Below are positions 1 to 5,534 of a stretch of DNA of 5,534 nucleotides, piece after piece. The notes beneath the pieces are model-generated. The model worked only from the letters and a program-made list of their open reading frames with translations, was not told the DNA's origin and ran no database searches. This DNA is from an uncultured Selenomonadaceae bacterium (GTDB lineage Bacteria; Bacillota; Negativicutes; Selenomonadales; Selenomonadaceae): NCBI GenBank assembly GCA_958415865.1, contig CATYZV010000141.1:1-5534 (forward strand), in the 5' to 3' direction. The position numbers and the translations under genes were made by a program. How positions within the stretch are numbered: the first letter of the stretch is position 1; every line of letters begins with the position of its first letter.

Positions 1-28
1 TCATTAATGATATAATTAGCTAGTAATT
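1..28. repeat. Two small palindromes around the first promoter
   Basis: Positions 1-10 form a perfect 10-bp palindrome (TCATTAATGA). Positions 14-18 (AATTA) and 24-28 (TAATT) form an inverted repeat around a 5-nt centre. They sit on either side of, and overlap, the candidate -10 box, where an operator would act. No known regulator's box is recognised, and AT-rich DNA makes short palindromes common. Confidence 0.3.
11..16 (+). promoter_or_regulatory. Candidate -10 box of the ubiD-ubiA-folD operon promoter
   Basis: A perfect TATAAT lies in an AT-rich leader 39 nt before the UbiD start codon. The matching -35 element would fall just outside the window, so only half of the promoter can be judged. 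If used, transcription would begin near position 23, giving a 5' UTR of about 30 nt that carries the ribosome binding site. AT-rich sequence throws up TATAAT by chance, so confidence is moderate. Confidence 0.45.
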
Positions 29-41
29 AAATTAAAACTTC

Positions 42-47
42 AAGGAG
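42..47 (+). promoter_or_regulatory. Ribosome binding site fixing the TTG start of the UbiD-family gene
   Basis: AAGGAG lies 8 nt before the TTG at 56, ideal spacing. It supports this non-ATG start, which also gives the usual N-terminus of the family. Confidence 0.85.
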
Positions 48-55
48 TTGATCTC

Positions 56-1516
56 TTGGCTTTTTACGATTTGAGAGAATTCATAGCGGCTTTGGAACGC
101 CGCGGCTGGCTCAAGCGCATCACAACGCCTGTAGACTGCAATCTCGAAATAACGGAAATAACCGACCGCGTATCAAAAATGGAAGGCGATAAAAACGTCG
201 CTCTGCTGTTTGAAAACGTCAAAGGCTACGATATGCCCGTGCTCATGAACGCTTTCGGCAGCAAGGAACGTTTAGCCCTTGCTTTCGGCGTTGACGATAT
301 CGAGGAAATCCCCAATGAACTGCGCGAAATACTGCGCCTGCCTTATATCTCATTACAGCATAAGATGGATCTCGTGCACATCATTCCGCTGGCAAAGCGC
401 GCTATCAATTTTCCGAAATACGTGAAGAAAGCACCGTGCCAGGAAGTCGTCATCACCGACAATCCCTCGCTCGACAAATTCCCTATTTTAAAATGCTGGC
501 CGCAGGACGGCGGACCGTTCATAACGCTGCCGCTCGTATTCACCAGAAACCCCAAGACGGGCAAGCGCAATGTCGGCATGTACCGCCTGCAAAAGTACGA
601 TTCCAAGACGACAGGCATGCACTGGCATATGCACAAGGACGGCGCGAGCAATTACCGTGCATACAAAGAAATGGGCATGGACAAGATCGAAGTCGCCGTC
701 GCTATCGGCACAGACCCCGTGCTGACGTATGCTGCCACGGCTCCGTTGCCGCGCGATATCGACGAAATGGTATTCGCCGGCTTTTTGCGCAAGAAATCAG
801 TCGAACTCGTGAAGTGCAAGACGGTCGACGTAGAAGTGCCCGCCTGCAGTGAAATCGTGCTGGAAGGCTACGTCAACATCGGGGAAATGCGCCGCGAAGG
901 ACCGTTTGGCGATCACACCGGCTACTATTCACTCGCCGACGATTATCCCGTATTCCACATCACCTGCATCACGCACCGCAAAGATCCTATTTACGCCGCA
1001 ACCATCGTGGGCAAGCCGCCTATGGAAGACTGCTACCTCGCCAAGGCTACAGAACGCATCTTCCTGCCGCTCTTGCAGATGTCCCTGCCGGAAATCCGCG
1101 ATATCAACTTCCCGCTCGAAGGCGTATTCCACGACTGCGTGATGGTCTCCATAAAGAAATCGTACCCGCAGCAGGCTAAAAAAGTCATGAACGCCATCTG
1201 GGGCATGGGACAGATGATGTTCACCAAGATGATCATAGTCGTGGATGAACACGTCGATGTCCAGAACGAAAAAGAAGTCTGGTGGCGCGTGTTCAACAAT
1301 ATAGATGCCAAACAGGACATCATAATGACGGACGGACCGCTCGACGCGCTCGATCACTCTTCCCCGATGCCGAAATGGGGCACGAAAATCGGCATAGATG
1401 CCACCAAGACTTGGCCGGAAGAAGGCCATACGCGCGAATGGCCGGATGAAATCAATATGTCCGACGAAGTAAAGCAGATGGTAGATGCAAAATGGAAGGA
1501 TCTTGGACTTGAGTAA
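56..1516 (+). CDS. ubiD: UbiD-family prenyl-FMN-dependent aromatic acid decarboxylase
   Basis: A cytoplasmic decarboxylase of 486 aa, close to the roughly 490 aa usual for UbiD. The family removes CO2 from (prenylated) aromatic acids using prenylated FMN made by UbiX. No ubiX is in the window. Visible motifs are the N-terminal FYDLREFIAALE segment, the core around residues 172-177 (NVGMYR), the His-rich HWHMH stretch at 189-193, RDIDEMVFAGFLR at 233-245, and EGPFGDHTGYY at 281-291. By comparison with fungal Fdc1, R177, E281 and D286 should be the catalytic triad, with N172 and E237 among metal/cofactor ligands; this is my inference from spacing. The last codons overlap the next gene, a UbiA prenyltransferase, which points to quinone synthesis. 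In an anaerobe this suggests decarboxylation of prenylated dihydroxynaphthoate in the futalosine (MqnL-type) menaquinone route. The family call is secure, the substrate is not. The symbol is used at family level. Confidence 0.93.
   Translation: MAFYDLREFIAALERRGWLKRITTPVDCNLEITEITDRVSKMEGDKNVALLFENVKGYDMPVLMNAFGSKERLALAFGVDDIEEIPNELREILRLPYISLQHKMDLVHIIPLAKRAINFPKYVKKAPCQEVVITDNPSLDKFPILKCWPQDGGPFITLPLVFTRNPKTGKRNVGMYRLQKYDSKTTGMHWHMHKDGASNYRAYKEMGMDKIEVAVAIGTDPVLTYAATAPLPRDIDEMVFAGFLRKKSVELVKCKTVDVEVPACSEIVLEGYVNIGEMRREGPFGDHTGYYSLADDYPVFHITCITHRKDPIYAATIVGKPPMEDCYLAKATERIFLPLLQMSLPEIRDINFPLEGVFHDCVMVSIKKSYPQQAKKVMNAIWGMGQMMFTKMIIVVDEHVDVQNEKEVWWRVFNNIDAKQDIIMTDGPLDALDHSSPMPKWGTKIGIDATKTWPEEGHTREWPDEINMSDEVKQMVDAKWKDLGLE
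1494..1500 (+). promoter_or_regulatory. Ribosome binding site that decides the UbiA-family start
   Basis: GGAAGGA lies inside the last codons of the UbiD-family gene, 8 nt before a TTG at 1509. The upstream in-frame ATG at 1485 has no comparable site before it, so TTG 1509 is preferred. Confidence 0.75.
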
Positions 1517-2363
1517 ACTGTCTGCACATATCAACAACGTCGCCCTGCACCACAGCGTATTTGCGCTGCCGTTTGCCTACATGGGGCTGTTTCTCGCTTC
1601 AGACGGGCTGCCTAGCTTTCACGACTTCATCTGGGTTACGCTCGCCATGATCGGCGCGCGCAGCTCGGCACTTTGTATGGACAATCTCGTCGATCTGAAG
1701 TTCGATGTAGACCAGCCCCGCTTCAAGCAGCGCGCACTCGTCAAGGGTGAAATCAAGCCGATAGAAGCCATTATAGTAATCGTGGTCAGCTTGGCGGTAT
1801 TCTTATTCTCTGCAGCTCAGCTCACACCCATCTGCCTCATGCTTACGCCTATCTGCCTGTTCTTTCTGCTGTTCTACCCGTATACCAAGCGGTTCACCTG
1901 CCTTTGCCATTACTTCCTCGGCGTGGCACTTGCCATGGCTCCGGCAGGCGGCTACATCGCAGTTACGGGCGAGCTGCCTCCGGGCATAATCTTCCTGTCG
2001 GCAGGCGTATGTCTTTGGATAGGCAGCTTTGATGTGATTTACGGCAGCCAGGACTACAAATTCGATATGGATCACCATCTCCATTCGATGGCTACGCAGT
2101 TCGGCGTAGCAGGCTCGCATAGAATCGCCGCTGCACTGCACGCAGTATCCATCCTCTGCTTCATCGCCACGGGACTTTATTTTCAGATGGACGGCGTTTA
2201 TTACATCGGCATCGTAATCGCTGCCATCACGCTCATCTATCAGCACAGCATAATATCGCCGCACGATTTTCACCGCCTCACGCAGGTTTATTTCATGCGC
2301 AACGGCATAGTCGGCATCGCTATCTTCATCTTCACGCTGATCGATCTGCTAAACAAGCAATAA
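1509..2363 (+). CDS. ubiA: UbiA-family membrane prenyltransferase, probably menaquinone pathway
   Basis: An integral membrane protein of 284 aa with about nine hydrophobic helices (roughly residues 14-31, 38-56, 86-104, 106-124, 135-153, 159-176, 204-224, 229-247 and 262-281), as expected for UbiA enzymes. These transfer a polyprenyl chain from its diphosphate to an aromatic acid. The second Asp-rich motif is canonical: residues 175-186 read D-V-I-Y-G-S-Q-D-Y-K-F-D, with Y178, D182 and D186 in place. The first motif reads D58-N59-x-x-D62-x3-D66 where the usual form is N-R-x-x-D-x3-D, so it is slightly atypical. The TTG start is chosen for its ribosome binding site. The alternative ATG at 1485 would add 8 residues. 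The 8-bp overlap with the decarboxylase suggests translational coupling and a shared pathway, prenylation followed by decarboxylation (MqnP-like). Acceptor and chain length cannot be read here. The symbol is family level. Confidence 0.88.
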   Translation: MSKLSAHINNVALHHSVFALPFAYMGLFLASDGLPSFHDFIWVTLAMIGARSSALCMDNLVDLKFDVDQPRFKQRALVKGEIKPIEAIIVIVVSLAVFLFSAAQLTPICLMLTPICLFFLLFYPYTKRFTCLCHYFLGVALAMAPAGGYIAVTGELPPGIIFLSAGVCLWIGSFDVIYGSQDYKFDMDHHLHSMATQFGVAGSHRIAAALHAVSILCFIATGLYFQMDGVYYIGIVIAAITLIYQHSIISPHDFHRLTQVYFMRNGIVGIAIFIFTLIDLLNKQ

Positions 2364-2368
2364 TTCTT

Positions 2369-2376
2369 AGGAGGAG
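2369..2376 (+). promoter_or_regulatory. Strong ribosome binding site of folD
   Basis: AGGAGGAG begins 6 nt after the UbiA stop and places its AGGAGG core 8 nt before the TTG start. It makes the TTG the clear start, as no ATG lies nearby in frame. Confidence 0.85.
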
Positions 2377-2382
2377 TGCCAT

Positions 2383-3258
2383 TTGACAGCACAGATTTTA
2401 TCCGGCAAAGTATTTGCCGCCAAATTCAAGGAAGAAGCAAAACAGAATATCGACTCGATAAAAAAACAGTATGGCATTACTCCGGGGCTTGCCGTCATCA
2501 TCGTAGGAGAAAATCCTGCCTCGCAGGTCTACGTGCGCAACAAGCACCGCACCTGTGAAGAACTCGGCATCTATTCTGAAGTTGTCCGCCTGCCGGAAGA
2601 CACCACTAAGCAAGAACTCATAGCGAAAATAGACGAATTGAATTTCCGCTCGGAAATCAACGGCATACTGCTTCAGCTGCCTCTGCCCGATGCTCTGGCA
2701 GCAGATGAAAAAGACATCCTCGACAACATCAGCCCTATTAAAGATGTGGACGGCTTCCATCCGCTCAACGTCGGCAAGCTGATGCTGGGACAAAAAGGCA
2801 TGATACCCTGCACGCCGTACGGCTGCCTCAAAATGCTGCAGGAAGCCCATATTCCCATCGACGGAGCGCACGCCGTAATCGTCGGCCGCAGCAACATCGT
2901 CGGCAAGCCCATGGCACAGCTTTTATTGAGCCAGAATGCCACCGTTACCGTCTGCCATTCGCACACGCGCAATCTCAAAGAAGTCTGCAAAACGGCAGAT
3001 ATTCTCGTGGCGGCAGTAGGCAGGCCGCACTTCATCACCGCTGACATGATCAAGCCCGGTGCAGCAGTCATCGACGTAGGCATCAACCGTATTGCGCCCA
3101 AGAAGCTCGTCGGCGACGTGGACTTTGAAAACGCCAAAGAAGTAGCAGGAGCTATAACGCCCGTACCCGGCGGCGTAGGCCTCTTGACCATCGCCATGCT
3201 GATGCACAACACCGTTGAAGCTACAAAGCTCCAGCTCGAACATCCGCAGACTAAATAA
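2383..3258 (+). CDS. folD: Bifunctional methylene-THF dehydrogenase / methenyl-THF cyclohydrolase FolD
   Basis: A soluble enzyme of 291 aa, full length for FolD (about 280-300). It interconverts 5,10-methylene-THF, 5,10-methenyl-THF and 10-formyl-THF with NADP(H). The catalytic domain shows Y50-V-R-N-K54, the Tyr/Lys pair of the active site, then ILLQLPLP (95-102) and P118-I-K-D121-V-D-G-F-H-P with the conserved Asp. The Rossmann-type nucleotide-binding domain carries VGRSNIVGKPMAQLL (167-181), and the C-terminus has TPVPGGVGLLT (259-269). Two signature positions differ from the common form: Leu at 267 where Pro is usual, and Arg at 89 in the N-x-D element. Neither is a known catalytic residue, so I expect an active enzyme. 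The gene lies 19 bp after ubiA with no terminator between, so it is probably the third gene of that operon. It precedes fhs, which makes its 10-formyl-THF substrate/product. Confidence 0.97.
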   Translation: MTAQILSGKVFAAKFKEEAKQNIDSIKKQYGITPGLAVIIVGENPASQVYVRNKHRTCEELGIYSEVVRLPEDTTKQELIAKIDELNFRSEINGILLQLPLPDALAADEKDILDNISPIKDVDGFHPLNVGKLMLGQKGMIPCTPYGCLKMLQEAHIPIDGAHAVIVGRSNIVGKPMAQLLLSQNATVTVCHSHTRNLKEVCKTADILVAAVGRPHFITADMIKPGAAVIDVGINRIAPKKLVGDVDFENAKEVAGAITPVPGGVGLLTIAMLMHNTVEATKLQLEHPQTK

Positions 3259-3261
3259 ATC

Positions 3262-3289
3262 TTGACATATATACAGGCTTTGCTATAAA
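3262..3289 (+). promoter_or_regulatory. Sigma-70-type promoter of fhs
   Basis: A consensus TTGACA (-35) at 3262-3267 and TATAAA (-10) at 3284-3289 are 16 nt apart, with a TG two bases before the -10 as in extended -10 promoters. Transcription would begin near 3296, about 20 nt before the first riboswitch stem. The -35 begins 4 nt after the folD stop, so fhs has its own promoter as well as possible read-through from folD. Confidence 0.85.
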
Positions 3290-3317
3290 ATTGGATTATA
3301 ACAGTAAACGAATAAAA

Positions 3318-3393
3318 GGCGCGGGACTGACGGATTTAGTGGAATCGACCACGTGAACCGCGCCGGTATTGAGTCAAAGTCGACCGTCTGGGC
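3318..3393 (+). ncRNA. ZTP (pfl motif) riboswitch aptamer
   Basis: This RNA element senses ZTP/ZMP, purine intermediates that build up when 10-formyl-THF is short. Stem P1 pairs 3318-3324 (GGCGCGG) with 3358-3364 (CCGCGCC), perfect over 7 bp. Inside it a hairpin pairs GTGG 3339-3342 with CCAC 3349-3352. The conserved GGGACTGACGG (3323-3333) and the 3' domain CGACCGTCTGGGC (3381-3393) match the family's signature halves, joined by a 16-nt linker. The pseudoknot pairs GACGG 3329-3333 with CCGTC 3384-3388. Relative to the common GGCGG/CCGCC both sides changed together, which supports the fold. It lies between promoter and fhs, a classic target of this class, and its 3' half overlaps a terminator, so ligand binding should turn expression on. 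Confidence 0.93.
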
Positions 3394-3418
3394 AAAATCA
3401 ATGCCCAGGCGTTTTTTT
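3385..3418 (+). terminator. Intrinsic terminator, expression platform of the ZTP riboswitch
   Basis: Positions 3385-3393 (CGTCTGGGC) pair with 3403-3411 (GCCCAGGCG): 9 bp with a single G-U pair and a 9-nt loop. Seven T follow directly. The left arm shares 3385-3388 with the aptamer pseudoknot and all of its conserved CTGGGC segment, so aptamer and terminator are mutually exclusive. With ZTP bound, transcription should run on into fhs; without it, transcription stops here. The element may also end transcripts coming from folD, since no other terminator is visible after that gene. Confidence 0.92.
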
Positions 3419-3441
3419 ATGCCTACATCTATTTACTTTAC

Positions 3442-3447
3442 AGGAGG
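3442..3447 (+). promoter_or_regulatory. Ribosome binding site fixing the fhs start
   Basis: AGGAGG lies 10 nt before the ATG at 3458. It rules out the longer reading frame that opens with a GTG at 3353 inside the riboswitch. Confidence 0.9.
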
Positions 3448-3457
3448 CTTATCCACC

Positions 3458-5125
3458 ATGAAAACAGACGTTGAAATCGCTCAGGCAGCCACCATGCAGC
3501 CGATCACAAAAATCGCTCAGCAGCTCAACATCCCTGCTGACGACGTAGAACAGTACGGCAAGTACAAAGCAAAGATATCGCTCGACTACTGGAATACTCT
3601 CAAAGACAGACCCAACGGCAAGCTCGTGCTCGTTACTGCCATCAACCCCACCCCGGCAGGCGAAGGCAAGACCACGACCAGCATAGGTCTCGGCGATGCC
3701 CTGCATAAAATGGGCAAAAAGACCGTAATCGCCCTGCGCGAACCCTCCCTCGGCCCGTGCTTCGGCATGAAAGGCGGCGCAGCCGGCGGCGGCTACGCTC
3801 AGGTAGTGCCGATGGAAGACATCAACCTGCACTTCACCGGCGACTTCCATGCCATCACTACAGCGCATAATCTGCTCGCAGCAGCCATCGACAACCACCT
3901 TCAGCAGGGCAATGCCCTCGACCTCGATGTCCGCCGCATCACATGGAAGCGCGTCATCGACATGAACGACCGCGCCCTGCGCAACATCGTCATCGGACTC
4001 GGCGGTAAAGCACACGGCATACCGCGCGAAACAGGCTTTGACATCACCGCAGCCTCGGAAATCATGGCCATCCTATGCCTGACCTCCGGCCTTGAAGACA
4101 TGAAAAAACGCCTCGGCAACATCGTCATCGGCTACACCAGAGCCGGCCGCCCCGTCCGCGCAGACGAACTCAACATCACCGGCGCACTTACGCTGCTGTT
4201 CAAAGACGCAATCAAGCCCAACCTCGTGCAGACGCTCGAAGGCACGCCCGCTTTTATCCACGGCGGCCCGTTCGCCAACATCGCCCACGGCTGCAACAGC
4301 GTCATGGCAACGAAATACGCATTAAAGCTCTCCGACTACACCATCACCGAAGCAGGCTTCGGCGCAGACCTCGGCGCAGAAAAATTCCTCGACATCAAAT
4401 GCCGCTTCACCGGCTTCAAGCCCGATGCAGTCGTCATCGTAGCCACCATCCGCGCACTCAAGATGCACGGCGGCCTTGCCAAAAACGAACTTGACCACGA
4501 AGACATCCCCGCACTCAAAAAAGGCCTCGCCAACCTCGCTAAGCACATCGAAAACATCCATAAATTCGGACTGCCCACCGTCGTAGCAATCAACGAATTC
4601 CCGACCGACACCCAGGCAGAACTCGACGAACTCAACACCCTCTGCCAAGAAATGGGCGCATCCGTCAGCATCTCCCAGGCTTGGGCAAAAGGCGGCGAAG
4701 GCGCACTCGACCTAGCACAAAAAGTCATAGAAGCCGCAGAAAAACCCTCCAAGATTGAATACATCTACGACGAAAACGAATCCATCAAAGACAAAATCGC
4801 AGCTATCGCCAAAAAAATCTACGGCGCAAACAGCGTAAACTACACCCCCGCAGCCTCCAAGACCATCGCAGAACTCGAAGCCAACCACCTCGACAAAATG
4901 CCCGTCTGCATGGCCAAAACACAGTACTCCTTCAGCGACGACCCCACAAAACTCGGAGCACCTAAAGACTTCACCATCACCATCCGCGAAATCCGCCTGA
5001 GCGCAGGCGCAGGCTTCATCGTAGCACTGACCGGCAACATCCTCACCATGCCCGGCCTGCCCAAAAAACCTGCCGCTGAAAACATGGATATCGACGAAAA
5101 CGGCAAAATCACCGGCTTGTTCTGA
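3458..5125 (+). CDS. fhs: Formate-tetrahydrofolate ligase (10-formyl-THF synthetase)
   Basis: A cytoplasmic enzyme of 555 aa, the usual length for this family (about 555-560). It makes 10-formyl-THF from formate, THF and ATP, feeding purine synthesis and, in acetogens, the methyl branch of the Wood-Ljungdahl pathway. The P-loop is P64-T-P-A-G-E-G-K71-T-T. The family signature [19 protein letters not shown] occupies 103-121 and continues into [13 protein letters not shown]381 (in AINEFPTD) and W409 (in [10 protein letters not shown]) keep the 28-residue spacing of the pterin-stacking Phe/Trp pair in the Moorella enzyme. [16 protein letters not shown] closes the C-terminal part at 531-546. All key elements are present. 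The start is the ATG behind AGGAGG. Expression should depend on the ZTP riboswitch just upstream. The coding strand is markedly C/A-rich and poor in G/T, most strongly in the last 500 bases. Nothing here tells whether the host is an acetogen, as many fermenters carry fhs. Confidence 0.98.
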   Translation: MKTDVEIAQAATMQPITKIAQQLNIPADDVEQYGKYKAKISLDYWNTLKDRPNGKLVLVTAINPTPAGEGKTTTSIGLGDALHKMGKKTVIALREPSLGPCFGMKGGAAGGGYAQVVPMEDINLHFTGDFHAITTAHNLLAAAIDNHLQQGNALDLDVRRITWKRVIDMNDRALRNIVIGLGGKAHGIPRETGFDITAASEIMAILCLTSGLEDMKKRLGNIVIGYTRAGRPVRADELNITGALTLLFKDAIKPNLVQTLEGTPAFIHGGPFANIAHGCNSVMATKYALKLSDYTITEAGFGADLGAEKFLDIKCRFTGFKPDAVVIVATIRALKMHGGLAKNELDHEDIPALKKGLANLAKHIENIHKFGLPTVVAINEFPTDTQAELDELNTLCQEMGASVSISQAWAKGGEGALDLAQKVIEAAEKPSKIEYIYDENESIKDKIAAIAKKIYGANSVNYTPAASKTIAELEANHLDKMPVCMAKTQYSFSDDPTKLGAPKDFTITIREIRLSAGAGFIVALTGNILTMPGLPKKPAAENMDIDENGKITGLF

Positions 5126-5141
5126 TAAAAATTGAATACCG

Positions 5142-5147
5142 TATAAT
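5142..5147 (+). promoter_or_regulatory. Isolated TATAAT between fhs and its terminator
   Basis: A perfect -10 hexamer lies 16 nt after the fhs stop, directly before the terminator hairpin. The best -35 candidate, TTGTTC at 5117-5122, is 19 nt away and poor. If active it would yield an RNA of about 40 nt consisting mainly of the hairpin. Chance occurrence is the likelier reading. Confidence 0.15.
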
Positions 5148-5196
5148 GAAAGAACTGCTGTATCAGCAATTATATGCCGGTGCAGCAGTTCTTTTT
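5148..5196 (+). terminator. Intrinsic terminator of fhs
   Basis: Positions 5149-5160 (AAAGAACTGCTG) pair perfectly with 5183-5194 (CAGCAGTTCTTT). Four weaker pairs extend the stem inward (5161-5164 with 5179-5182), leaving a 14-nt loop. Five T end the element and partly pair with the A-rich left foot. It lies 22 nt after the fhs stop. On the opposite strand only three T follow the stem, so it works mainly for fhs. Confidence 0.85.
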
Positions 5197-5202
5197 CAGC
5201 AT

Positions 5203-5247
5203 AAAAAAAGGGCTTTACCGGGGATATTGGCCGTCCGCCGGTAAAGC
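5203..5247 (-). terminator. Intrinsic terminator of the small - strand gene
   Basis: Positions 5212-5221 (GCTTTACCGG) pair perfectly with 5238-5247 (CCGGTAAAGC), with a further short inner stem (GGAT 5222-5225 with GTCC 5233-5236). Read on the - strand, the hairpin is followed by two C and then seven T (the A-run at 5203-5209), a strong terminator. In the + direction a broken T-stretch at 5254-5261 follows some distance away, so it could be a weak backup for fhs. Confidence 0.85.
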
Positions 5248-5314
5248 TGAATGTTATTTTTGAGAGTTGTTGGTATTGTTTATGTGAGTGTAAAATCACT
5301 GCCTCGCAAAGGAT

Positions 5315-5509
5315 TTATTTGGATGGTACGGGTTTGCTGCTGGTTTTTCTGCTGTGTGTTTTAATTAAGCCCGTTGAGATGGCGAGCGCGATGAGATGGA
5401 TGGCCAGCGTTGCCAGCAGTGCGTACGTGATAGATGTGAAGTCGTCGAAGACGAACGGTGAAAGTAAGCCTAAGGATAGTATTATGGCGATGTAGAAGAG
5501 TGCGCCCAT
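5315..5509 (-). CDS. Small two-helix membrane protein of unknown function
   Basis: I do not recognise this protein. The 64-aa product has two hydrophobic segments (about residues 3-20 and 28-48) separated by the acidic turn FDDFTS. A polar, cationic tail follows, THSRKTSSKPVPSK. The basic tail suggests a helical hairpin with both ends in the cytoplasm. There is no cleavable signal peptide, cysteine or metal motif. The ATG is chosen because GAGGTG stands 7 nt before it. A GTG five codons upstream overlaps that site and is unlikely. Support that the gene is real comes from the ribosome binding site, a dedicated terminator 67 nt after its stop, and C/A-rich coding-strand composition like that of fhs. 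It converges on fhs, so no link to C1 metabolism is implied. Its promoter lies beyond the window unless it is preceded by another gene. Confidence 0.65.
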   Translation of the reverse strand: MGALFYIAIILSLGLLSPFVFDDFTSITYALLATLAIHLIALAISTGLIKTHSRKTSSKPVPSK

Positions 5510-5516
5510 GGTAAAA

Positions 5517-5522
5517 CACCTC
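5517..5522 (-). promoter_or_regulatory. Ribosome binding site of the small membrane protein gene
   Basis: GAGGTG on the - strand, 7 nt before the ATG at 5509. It selects that ATG over the upstream GTG, which lies within the same sequence. Confidence 0.65.
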
Positions 5523-5534
5523 ACTGTCTTGTAG

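Noticed and set aside
1485..1508. ATG start for the UbiA-family gene at 1485
   Set aside because: No ribosome binding site precedes it, while GGAAGGA is 8 nt before the TTG at 1509. The extra residues look like antisense-frame coding of the UbiD C-terminus rather than UbiA sequence.
929..1537. 202-aa open frame on the - strand inside the UbiD-family gene
   Set aside because: It is a shadow of a clearly real gene, with low-complexity composition and no recognisable motif or ribosome binding site.
3365..3380. Extra structured domain in the riboswitch linker
   Set aside because: The 16-nt linker shows no stable stem. Variable linkers are normal for this class.
3386..3411. A stand-alone terminator for folD unrelated to a riboswitch
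   Set aside because: Its left arm is the conserved 3' half of the ZTP aptamer and it lies downstream of a good promoter, so it is better read as an expression platform.
3353..3457. N-terminal extension of fhs from a GTG at 3353
   Set aside because: It would translate the riboswitch and its terminator. The ATG at 3458 has AGGAGG at good spacing and gives the family's normal length.
4712..5299. 195-aa open frame on the - strand over the fhs 3' end
   Set aside because: It is opposite conserved fhs codons, runs through both terminators and reads as F/V/C/G-rich antisense sequence.
5287..5300. Short AGTG/CACT hairpin in the 3' region of the small gene
   Set aside because: Only 4 bp with no T-run. 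A much stronger hairpin lies further along the - strand transcript.

Overview
The window looks like chromosomal DNA from an anaerobic Firmicutes-type bacterium of roughly balanced GC content. A member of the Negativicutes is my best guess, at low to moderate confidence. The grounds are strong AGGAGG-type ribosome binding sites, frequent TTG starts, intrinsic terminators, a ZTP (pfl-motif) riboswitch of the transcription-terminating kind, and a tandem UbiD/UbiA-family pair of the type used for menaquinone. No phage, IS, CRISPR, tRNA or rRNA signal was seen. The system I can support best is a known one: a riboswitch-controlled formate-tetrahydrofolate ligase gene. I did not find a clearly undescribed system.

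Layout. Bases 1-55 hold an AT-rich leader with a consensus -10 box and two small palindromes. An apparent three-gene operon on the + strand follows: a UbiD-family prenyl-FMN decarboxylase (56-1516), a UbiA-family membrane prenyltransferase overlapping it by 8 bp (1509-2363), and folD (2383-3258) 19 bp further on. All three start with TTG behind good ribosome binding sites. Next comes a 199-bp regulatory gap with a promoter, a ZTP riboswitch whose 3' half is also one arm of an intrinsic terminator, and a leader with a strong ribosome binding site. It controls fhs (3458-5125). After fhs are two back-to-back hairpin terminators. A small two-helix membrane protein gene then runs towards fhs on the - strand (5315-5509).

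How the genes work together. UbiA prenylates and UbiD decarboxylates an aromatic acid, which fits the late steps of menaquinone synthesis by the futalosine route, although the substrate cannot be read from sequence. FolD and Fhs form the C1-tetrahydrofolate module: Fhs makes 10-formyl-THF from formate, and FolD interconverts 10-formyl-, methenyl- and methylene-THF. ZTP accumulates when 10-formyl-THF is short, so a ZTP ON-switch before fhs is a direct feedback loop. No terminator is visible between folD and the switch, so operon read-through would also meet the switch.
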